Origin: Calocera cornea HHB12733
Taxonomy: Eukaryota > Basidiomycota > Dacrymycetes > Dacrymycetales > Dacrymycetaceae
Length of the DNA stretch: 64,000 nucleotides
Assembly: GCA_001632435.1 (NCBI GenBank)
Contig: KV423937.1
Location: forward strand, 124,001 to 188,000
Direction of reading: 5' to 3'
The position numbers were made by a program, and so were the translations under genes. Numbering within the stretch: position 1 is the stretch's first letter; each line of letters begins with the position of its first letter. Positions 56,274 to 64,000 of the stretch are shown here, piece after piece. The notes below the pieces were generated by a model, which saw only the letters and a list, made by a program, of their open reading frames with translations, was not told the origin of the DNA and did no database searches.

Positions 56274-57242
56274 GGCCGTGTAGTAGAACTTCGAAGTAAT
56301 GCGGAGCAGTCTACGAAGTTAACTGGAGGGGATGGGATGCGGTGATCAATATATACAGCATTCCAGCGACGCGATGTCGCCATCAGCAAATTCCCGCATC
56401 CGCCCAGGAGAGTGACGCTCCCGATCTGGTACAGTCTGTGTTATTGTGAGATCAGTGATCCATTAGATGGCGCTGTCGACAGCGCATCGTCTAGAAGGAG
56501 GCCCAGGCGGTAGTCCAGGTATATAAGGAAGAAGTTCCGACTCCAATGAAGCGAGCACGTGCAACAGGCTCACGGACCTTCTGGGCCGCGGCAAGTGTTC
56601 ATGTTGCAGAAGGGCCGTTCAGTGGCCACGGTAGTCGTGTGCAGGGCAAATGTCTTCAGTGTCATACGGCCGTGCATGAAAGTAAGCTGTCGAAGCGATA
56701 TATGATCGACTCACTGCGCCAGACGCCATGGCCCATGTCAAGGACTCCGGGCTCGGAGAACGGCCGATGCAGAGCGATATATATGTCCAGGGCCGAGTTA
56801 CCGAGATAACGGCGTTCGACCCTGAATTGCATGTTCCGGAGAGCGTCACGCGCAGTAGAGGAAGGCGCCAACGCAGCGGATATTCGACTCATCCGACAAC
56901 TGGAGAAAATGGAGAGCGGCGTCCACCGCGCCGCTGTTGGCGCCATGCGCCTCAACGCCTTCGTGATTGATGCGCAGTCACCGGCTTTATCTAATCTGTG
57001 CCGCATCCCACGTCCATCTCCGACAGCGGGCGATTAATGCTGCACTGCCGATGAACAGTGACTAGGAGGTCTCCGCGAGGGCCTCCGCACGGACCCCCGC
57101 TCGGAGCTCCAGACCAGGAGCTGATGATGCGATGTTGTGCCTCTGCACGCTATAAATACGGGCCTGTGGAGGCAGAGTAGACCGACGTCCATCCTCTCAG
57201 CAGCATCCCCGCTTCCCAGATCCACCGCCCACAACAACAGCA
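56274..57242. promoter_or_regulatory. divergent promoter region between two O-methyltransferase paralogues
   Basis: 969 bases without a supported gene. Landmarks: TATATAT at 56347-56353 (for the left gene), a perfect 16-base palindrome GCGCTGTCGACAGCGC at 56470-56485, TATATAAG at 56520-56527 of unknown use, and TATAAATA at 57151-57158, which is 85 bases before the right gene's ATG. Short ORFs at 56546-57037 show no similarity. Confidence 0.55.
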
Positions 57243-58108
57243 ATGGCCACGCGACACATCCCGCGCTTCAACAAGCCGCCCGCAACGACGCAGGAGGACT
57301 GGTCCAAGTCCGACCAGTACCACAACTCGTTCCTCCTGCCCGACGACGAGGCGCTCGAGTTTGCGCTCAAGAACACGGAGGACAATGGGATCCCCGCGAT
57401 CAGCGTGAGCGCCGCGCAGGGCGCGTTCCTCAACCTGCAGGTGAAGGTTCTGGGGGCGAAGCGCATCCTCGAGGTCGGTACGCTCGGAGCGTACGTCCTC
57501 ACCCCTTGCAGCACAAGGACTCTCGCTGACCGCTCTGCAGTTACTCCACTATCTGGATGGCCAAAGCCCTGCCCGAAGGGGGTGAGCTGATCAGCCTCGA
57601 GGTGAACCCGAAGCACGCCAAGGTCCGCCCCTGACACCCATCCTTCATCTTCCCGTCGGCTAACCCACCGCAGATCTCCTCAGACAACATCGCGCACGCC
57701 GGCCTGTCGAGCAAGGCGAGCGTCCTGCTGGGCCCCGCGCTCGAGACGCTGCCGACGCTCTCGCCCAGCCCGCCGTTCGACCTCGTCTTCATCGACGCGG
57801 ACAAGGACAACAACGGGCCGTATTTCCAGCTGGCGCGCAAGCTCGTGCGCACGGGCGGCGTCATCATCGTCGACAACGTCGTGAGGAACGGGCGCGTCGC
57901 GAACCCGGAGGTGAACACGGGGGATATCCTGGGCGTGCGGAAGCTGCTCCAGATCGTCAAGGAGGACAAGGGCGTGGACGCGACGACGATCGCGACTGGT
58001 ACGCCCTGCTTCCTATCTTGGCGTGCGGTCCGGGTGCTGACCCTGCGTGCAGTCGGAGACAAGGGCTACGACGGCTTCATGTACATCTTTGTCCGCGAGG
58101 GCATCTGA
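57243..58108 (+). CDS. SAM-dependent O-methyltransferase, caffeoyl-CoA OMT type (copy 2)
   Basis: Exons 57243-57490, 57541-57622, 57674-57998 and 58053-58108 give 236 residues. The motifs equal those of the copy at 55413-56273: RILEVGTLGAYSTIWMAKAL, GGELISLEVNPKHAK, FDLVFIDADKDNNGPYFQ, GGVIIVDNVVRNGRVANP and the end GDKGYDGFMYIFVREGI. Exon lengths are 248, 82, 325 and 56 against 245, 82, 325 and 56, so the pair arose by duplication with inversion. A TATA box at 57151-57158 suggests strong or regulated expression. Codon third positions are much richer in G and C than in the other copy. The substrate cannot be told from sequence. Confidence 0.95.
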
Positions 58109-58447
58109 GCGCCGGCCCCAAGACGGCCGGCAGGGCATCGGTTGGCATCGGTATGAAAGAGTTGTCGGATAACGAGATGTTGTAAAATGGGCCACAAGGG
58201 CAAGGACCGGTATCGGGAAAGTCATGAATGAAGCGCAGAGGAGACTGTAATGTACTCTGGGCGCCGGGATGGCGTCGTGAGAGCTGCTGTTTGGAATGAC
58301 ATGTATTGCATTATTGTACACCGTGCACAGGCTCGAGCGGAGCCGAGCCGCACAAGGAACATGCACGCGCCGAGACTACGGGAGCGGGGCGGCAGGGAGA
58401 GCCGGATAGATAGATAGTGGTGGAAGAGAGAGAAAGAGAGAAGGTGG
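58109..58447. other. convergent intergenic spacer
   Basis: This stretch of 339 bases lies between two stop codons and includes a GATA/GAGA-like simple stretch at about 58400-58445. No gene was seen. Confidence 0.5.
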
Positions 58448-59808
58448 CTAGAAGTACAGCCTGAGCGCCTGGTTCGCGTTGCTCTCCATGGGGCAGTACG
58501 GGCACTTTACGCGCTGTGCGCCCTTCTGCAGGCGCGTGATGGCCTCCTTGGAGATTACGTGGCCGCAGGAGAGCAGCATTGGCGGGTTCTCGTCGTTTGT
58601 CGGCTCGCGGACGACGGGGCAGCACACGACCGTGTGGTACCGGTGGCGGAGGGGCACGGGGAGCTCGACCTGTGCAGCAATGCCAAAGACAAACACCACG
58701 ATGGAGGGTCAGCATACACTTCGCGGCAGCAGCGGGGAGAAAGTGAGGGGACGCACGGGAAGCTCGTTGACGCTGCTCCACTCATTGCGCGCCTTGGCCA
58801 TCTTGCGCCGATTCGTCTCCAGCACGCTGAGCGCCGGCCCGCCGCCGATATCCGCGACCACCTCGAGCGGGGGCTCGTTCGGCAGGCCCATGCGCGCGCA
58901 CCATTCTCTCGTGAACAGCGGGGCGAGGTCCGCCGCGCCCGTCGTTGCGTCCCGCGCTAGGTCGGCGTACGGGCTGGCTTGGAGGGTGGAGAGCGGGAGG
59001 TAGGAGACGGCGGCGAGGAGGGGCTGGATGTCGGCCTGCTGCGCTGGGTAGAGCGGGGTCAGGTGGGCGCGGGCGTACTCGAGCGCCGAGCGCGCGTCGG
59101 CGGGGGTGGAGCAGGCGAACAGGAGCCGGAGGTACTGCTGCCTGTGCAGGCGGAAGGGGAGGGTGCTCCCGCGCGCGTGCAGCCAGTCGGCGTTCTCCCC
59201 CGCCCATTGGAGGGCGGGCTGGACGTCGCCCGCTTCGAGGGAGGCGAGGATGGAGTGCAGGGAGCGGAAGTGCTCGCCCGTCGCTGGGGGGAGGACGAGG
59301 CCGGACTCTGTGAGGAGGACGGTGGAGAGGGGGTAGGAGCCCGTGCGTGTGAGGTGCGAGGCGACGCTGCGGTCCAGGGCGGTGCGGGCGCTTGGGGAGG
59401 TGAAGAGGGTGGGCATGGAGGGGAGGCCGTTGGCGAATGTCTGCAATCAGTGAGATTAGTCCTCGTGGCTGGGGATTGCAGTGACCGAGCGCGGGGAGAA
59501 CGGACCTTATCGAGGGCCCTGCCAAACTCTGTGAACGCCCTCGCGCCCTCCTTCTGCCTGTCCTCGACTGCCCTGCGGGTCTCCTCGACGTCGCTCACGA
59601 CGGCCCTTGTGACCTCCTGGGGCTGCCCGCCGGCGGCGAGGGCGGCTTTTGCGTGGTCGAGCTGTTTGAGGAGGGCGTCGAGTGCGTGTGGGAGGGAGGG
59701 CGGTGTGGGCTTGCGCTTGCCGGGGGAGGATGGGGTGGATGGGGTGGGCGCGGCGGTGAATGACGTCGCTGCCTCGAGCCCGGCGAGCTCCCTCAGCAGC
59801 TCCTCCAT
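58448..59808 (-). CDS. GID2: GID/CTLH ubiquitin ligase RING subunit (GID2/RMND5)
   Basis: Exons 59808-59506, 59440-58757 and 58669-58448 give 402 residues. LisH/CTLH-type helices are visible (EHFRSLHSILASLEAGDVQP with ALQWAGENADWLHARGSTLP, then LRLLFACSTPADARSALEY), followed by a degenerate RING: CCPVVREPTNDENPPMLLSC, GHVISKEAI and VKCPYCPMES. RMND5-type RINGs lack part of the zinc ligands, as here. In yeast the GID complex degrades gluconeogenic enzymes on return to glucose. The gene is divergent from NSA1 with only 187 bases between start codons. Confidence 0.93.
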
Positions 59809-59995
59809 CCTCCCTGCTGGCGGTCGAGTGCACAGACCGGGCAGACCGGGCAGAGCGCGCCCGCGTGGCCAGCGACCCCCGATCCGCCACCCCGCCCGGA
59901 GCCGAGCGCGTCATCGCCGATCAGCCTGAGGGTCCTGCACGTCACTTCCCGCCCGCAAAAAAACTCGGTGTCACCCCCGCCTGCGACAAACTCAA

Positions 59996-61608
59996 ATGGC
60001 GAGCACACGCACACGCACACTCCGGTTCTGGACAGGGGACGAGCAGGGCCGGCTGAAATCTCTTACATGCGCGCAGGAGGGCGGCAACTGGTCCGTCAAC
60101 GCGACCACCGTCCCCGCTGCAGGGAGCTCAAACGCCGTCCAGAAGCTCTCTCTGCTCAGGCGGGAAGAGGGCGACGATCTCGTGCGCATCTTCTTCTATG
60201 ATCCTGATACGGCTGCTGATGGTAGGGTGATAGTTGGCCGTTGCACGCGCCGACGGAACTCTCTCCCTGCTCCGCACCTCATACTCCCCCGCGGGCGAGG
60301 CGAGTGCCGCCGCGCTCCTGGACACGACAGAGCCGCGGTTCCGCCCCAGCGCACAGTTCGTCGGGCTCTCCGTGCGGGAATCGTCAGTCCTTCCCCTTTT
60401 GCTTGCCAACGAGTGGTCGCACTGATATATGCGACGGTGCAGTGGGGTATACAGCTGCACCTCCTCCGGCCACCTGCGCCGCACCCCGCTCCCCGCCTCT
60501 TCCTCCAGCTCAGCGCCAGAAAGCTCTGGACCAGAGCAAGACCCAGAAGCGCAGCTCGCCGCCCTCCCGCAGCGCCTGCGCGCCATGCAGCTGTCCCCCT
60601 CCGGCCGCACCCTCGCCTACGGGGGGGACGAAGTGAGCGCCTCTGTGTGGAGCGTCGAGCGGGCTTTTGCCCGCAAGTCCGGCGCAGAGGCGCCTGACGG
60701 AGCGGGAGCGGGAGCGGGGGAGGGGAAGAAGCGGAAGAAGAGCAAGGAGCTGTTCGCTGGGGAGCTCTGGCGCGCCAGGAACGTGCGTCATTTCTCACTC
60801 ACCTGTCTTTCCCAGCCTCTCTGCTCTCCTCTCCTTCCCAGTACCCAAGCACTCACACAAGTACGGTATGCAGGAACCGAACGACGCCCTAGACCTGCGC
60901 GTGCCCGTGCAGATCACCGCGCTCGCGCACCTCGCCCCGTCCGACACGCAGCTCGTGACGGGGTCCGAGGACGGCTCGCTCCGGCTGTACGACACGCGCG
61001 CGGGGCGCAAGCCGCAGGGGCATTGGAGGGCGCCGTTCAAGCGCCCCGTGAGGGTGGTCGAGCCCGGTGGGGAGCAGTGAGCGATTCCTTCTCTCCTTTC
61101 GGCAGTGGAAGGCGGGGCTGATGCGAGGCGCAGTCAGCTGTTCGCCGCCGACGCGGCTGGCACTCTGGCATCCGTCGACACGAGGACAGGGCGGTGCATG
61201 TACACGTACCGCGGGCTCACGAGCGCGCTCACCGCGCTCGCACCCGTGCCGACGTCCGGACAGCCGCTGCTCGCAGCAGTAGGCCGGGACCGCACATTCC
61301 GCCTGTCCTCCGCACCCCCGCCGCCGGGGGACGCGAAGGCGAATGCGGGGCAGCGCGGGGAGGAGCTGGTCAGGCTGTGGATGCCTAGCGTGCCTTTGGC
61401 GCTGGTGTTTGCTGGGTTTGGGGAGGCGGGGGCAGGGGCGGTGGGCGGGCCTGGGCCTGCGGGCAGGGATGGGGATGGGAAGGGGGGTGGAGATGGTGAG
61501 GGGGACGGGGAGGTGTGGGAGGGCATGCAGGAGGTCGGGAGCGACGACGACGACGACGGCGGTGATGATGGTGAGCCAGAGGAGAGGAAGAAGCGGCGGA
61601 GGGTGTGA
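59996..61608 (+). CDS. NSA1: ribosome biogenesis WD-repeat protein NSA1 (WDR74-like)
   Basis: Exons 59996-60181, 60234-60382, 60443-60782, 60874-61076 and 61128-61608 give 452 residues. Beta-propeller strands include TLRFWTGDEQGRLKSL, LAVARADGTLSLLRTSY, LDLRVPVQITALAHL, QLVTGSEDGSLRLYDTRAG and TLASVDTRTGRCMYTYRGL. The signature ELWRARNEPNDALDLRVPV matches the WDR74/NSA1 family motif before the second half of the propeller. The C-terminus is acidic then basic (GEPEERKKRRRV). It acts in 60S pre-ribosome maturation in the nucleolus. Introns 1 and 4 (both 51-52 bases) had to be chosen by phase: GTGCGC at 60182 and the late GCGAG acceptor at 61127. Confidence 0.88.
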
Positions 61609-62714
61609 GTGGCTTCTTACTGTCTGCGTTAGTGGGTCTGGATGGTCGGCAGGTGCTTATGCGCCTCTGCTCTTGCCTCCTGCCCTTGCAGATACTTCGC
61701 TTAGGGCATGCCTGCCGCTCATGGCCTCTCCCTCCTCAGTCTTAGTGCAGTGTCAACACCCCCTTGTAGACACACCGCACCCCACCGCAAACTACTGTGG
61801 GATTAAGCCCCCTGGTAGTTTGCCGTGGGGTTCAGATGTTGCTAGGAATGGAAGGGAAGAGGGACATGCCTGCAGCATGTTGAGGTTTGGCTGGAGCAAT
61901 GAGAGAAAGGGGGGTCAGCATGCTGCCATGACAGTAGCAGAGCTGCAGGACAGGGAGGGTTGATGATCAAGGGTGGGAAGAGTGGAAGTGGCTACATAAG
62001 AGGCAGATGCTAGCCAGTATGATAGCAGTATGGATAGCCAAATATGGACCAGCAACAGCAGTGGGATGAACAGAATCACACGGAGCGGCAGTGGGAGGAG
62101 GAAGAGCAGCAGGCCAACTTGATCATGATCACGTGGTACTGCGGACCCAGGCTGGCAGCCTGGCAGCGCGGACATCGGCAACCCAATCCATCCGGGCCGC
62201 ACCCCATTTAGGCCACCTCCGGCCCAGACTGTCGGAGGGGTTTCAGGCTGAGCCTGTGAGATTGCGAACGCGACCGACCGTAAGCGCTCGGTCGAACGGC
62301 GAATGACGCTGTCGGGGGAGCCGCTCCTCCCCGCGGCCACTCTCCCCGGCTGAGGGCAGGCTAGGCGATCTAATACAGTCCGCCCACTGTGCTCTCCGCG
62401 CTCGAGCTGGTCGGCGTTCCCATTTCTGTCACACGCGGGGCGGCCCGCCCCAGCCTTCCTCGGCCATCCCCCCGCATTAGGAACGCCCCGCTCGCCGGTC
62501 CTGCACCCCGGGCTGGAAAGCTTCTCGCACCCGCCGCCCTCCACCGGGCGGGGTGGTCTGCATGCGGCCGGTCGGGAGGCTACATATACATCGTTCTGGG
62601 CGATCGGGCCGCCGTTTGATTGAGACCTGGGTTCGCTACTGCTCAGTGCTCGCTGCTCGCTGTCCATCTCACGCTGCTTGTCTACCTCCCTCTACACATA
62701 GTCCTCTAGCAAAG
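61609..62714. other. intergenic, NSA1 3' side to dioxygenase promoter
   Basis: 1106 bases without a supported gene. An imperfect inverted repeat (16-base arms, one mismatch) lies at 61780-61830. The DNA around 61900-62100 is A/G-rich, and 62200-62600 is G+C-rich. A TACATATACA stretch at 62580-62589 is about 125 bases upstream of the next ATG and may be a TATA-like element. Confidence 0.5.
61780..61830. repeat. inverted repeat, hairpin with 16-base arms
   Basis: CCCCACCGCAAACTAC at 61780-61795 pairs with GTAGTTTGCCGTGGGG at 61815-61830, with one mismatch and a 19-base loop. No target duplication is obvious. It could be a relic of a small element or a 3' processing signal of NSA1. Confidence 0.7.
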
Positions 62715-64000
62715 ATGGCACCAAAGGAGTTCAAAGTCCTCACGCGTACGTCCTCTCCGCGCATATACGCACCCCGGGGAGACGAGATAGGGAGAGGTTG
62801 TCCAGTAGCTGACGCGCCGAGCAGCGGAGATGCGCGACTTCTTCATGGAGAACGGGTACGTCGTCGTCCCCCAAGCCTTGCTTCCCGATTACGCGGAGGA
62901 GTTTACCAAGGACGGTACGCCCCTCCGTCCCACATCCTAATGCGCGATGTTGCAAGTACTGACGTACTGGGCGCAGTGTGGACCCGCCTCGGGTACGACC
63001 CCAACGACGAGTCGACCTGGGCCAAGGACCGCATCCACATGGCCTGGCATCACGCCGTCGAGGCGAGGAAGATGGCGCCCAAGGCGTGGGACGCGATCTG
63101 TGACCTGCTCGGCGGGGAGGAGAGGATCACGGAGACCAGCGCGAAGTGGAGGGACAAGTGAGCTGGTTGATGTGCTTTGCCTGTCGCGGGTGGGCGGCTG
63201 ACGAAGGGGGCAGTATTATCTTGAACCTTGGGGCGGAGGAGTGGAGGGAGAGGTTCCTGCAGCCCAAGGAGCTCGACAACTGGCACATGTGCGTTTCCCC
63301 TTCCTCCCTCTCCCACCTGCAGAACGCTTACCCCGCGCGTTGGCAGTGACGGCGACTTCTTCCGGCACTACCTGGACTCGCCCGAGCAAGCGCTGCTCGT
63401 CATTCCGCTCTTCTCCGACGTGCTCCCCAACGGGGGCGCGACGTACATCTCCCCCGACGGGCTGGACCTGGCCGTGCGCTGGCTGGCCGCGCACCCTGAG
63501 GGAACCTGGCCCGCCTCGGGTGGGGGGATGCGGTTTGCCGACCTGGTGCCGCAGTGCGAGCGGTTTGTGGAGCTGACGGGGAAGAAGGGGGACGTGGTGC
63601 TGCTGCACCCGCTCATGCTGCACAGTGCGAGCAAGAACCATATCCGCCGGCCGAGGCTCATCACCAACCCGCCTGTGAGCGTGCGGGAGCCGTTCAGGTT
63701 CGACCGTGCAGATCCGGACGAGTTCTCCCTCGTTGAGCTCAAGACGCTCAAGGCCCTCGGGAAGGACAGGTTCGAGTTCAAGATCACGGGGGAGAGGGAG
63801 CACTGTAAGGCACCGAGGCTGCCGATGCAGCAGCAGCTGTTGGAGGAGGAGCTGGAACGGCTGGTTGAGGAGGCGAAGAAGAAAGGCGCGAAGCCAAATA
63901 CGGTGCACCTGGGCCCGGAGGGGGAGGGGGAGAGGACGCACTTGGTGCCGTGTGGGAACCAGGCGCTCGAGACGCCCAGCAATCTGGCGAGGCTTGTTTC
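62715..64000 (+). CDS. phytanoyl-CoA dioxygenase-family protein (PhyH), 3' truncated by the window
   Basis: Exons 62715-62745, 62822-62914, 62977-63157, 63214-63288 and 63347-64000 are joined in phase; no stop occurs before the window ends, so the gene is partial. The product begins MAPKEFKVLTPAEMRDFF, then NGYVVVPQALLPDY, typical of PhyH proteins. The iron-binding HxD is in LDNWHIDGDFFRHYLDSPEQ and the second histidine may be in VVLLHPLMLHSASKNH, followed by RRPRLITNPP for 2-oxoglutarate. The enzyme would be an Fe(II)/2-oxoglutarate oxygenase of unknown substrate. The C-terminal part is long (KLAED-like helices, LEEELERLVEEAKKKGAK) and extends beyond the usual domain. The acceptor at 62821 was chosen because it gives TPAEM. 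Confidence 0.88.

Noticed and set aside
56546..57037. Small ORFs between the O-methyltransferases
   Set aside because: No similarity, no introns of the local type and no conserved start context.
21941..58108. Secondary-metabolite cluster made of AKR, FMO and O-methyltransferases
   Set aside because: The enzymes are spread over 36 kb among housekeeping genes, and no core synthase is present.

Overview
This window looks like nuclear DNA of a filamentous basidiomycete, probably an Agaricomycete. Genes are densely packed on both strands. Most are broken by short introns of about 45-65 bases with GT(A/G)NGT donors and CTNA-like branch points. The recognisable proteins are conserved eukaryotic ones: CENP-A, formin, PAN2, NOT4, AP-1 beta, HeH/Src1, Cox17. 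Two nuclear tRNA genes are present. No prokaryotic operons, CRISPR arrays or viral genes were seen. Exon coordinates were worked out by hand from splice motifs, phase and family conservation, so the phase-consistent models are strong while exact ATGs and a few junctions remain inferences.

Layout. 1-8 kb: an unrecognised 3' gene end, SNRNP27, a mitochondrial RRM-like protein, the cap-binding subunit CBC20, the Rab GAP GYP7 and PDCD5. 8-21.6 kb: the ubiquitin ligase NOT4 followed by a large ORF that may be separate or part of NOT4, then a 1820-residue formin on the minus strand, then the inner nuclear membrane protein HeH1/Src1. 21.6-30.4 kb: an AKR7-type aldo-keto reductase, the centromeric histone CENP-A, the splicing factor SF3B4, an armadillo protein resembling SmgGDS, tRNA-Glu and the RNase MRP subunit RMP1. 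30.4-38.5 kb: OST3, AP-1 beta, an OTU deubiquitinase and an SPFH/band-7 protein. 38.7-45.3 kb: a TPR/F-box/LRR protein, tRNA-Met and PAN2. 45.5-52.8 kb: a flavin monooxygenase with two GC-AG introns, the Rab GEF SEC2, COX17 and inositol polyphosphate multikinase. 52.8-55.4 kb has no convincing protein gene. 55.4-64 kb: two divergent O-methyltransferase paralogues, the GID/CTLH ligase subunit GID2, the ribosome assembly factor NSA1, and a phytanoyl-CoA dioxygenase-like gene cut by the window edge.

The most unusual region is 53.35-55.09 kb. Five diverged copies of a roughly 118-base unit lie downstream of a clear TATA box. Each unit can fold into one long nested hairpin. The inner helix keeps pairing through compensatory changes between copies (G-C to A-T, and T.G, C-G or T-A at the next pair), which points to a selected RNA or DNA structure rather than a coding repeat. 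The fifth copy is split by a 487-base element with 96-base terminal inverted repeats and a 10-base near-perfect target duplication, the signature of a non-autonomous Mutator-like MITE. I do not recognise the repeat family.

Many genes serve RNA metabolism (SNRNP27, CBC20, SF3B4, NOT4, PAN2, RMP1, NSA1) or vesicle traffic (GYP7, SEC2, AP-1 beta). They are not arranged as a functional cluster, and each appears to have its own promoter.
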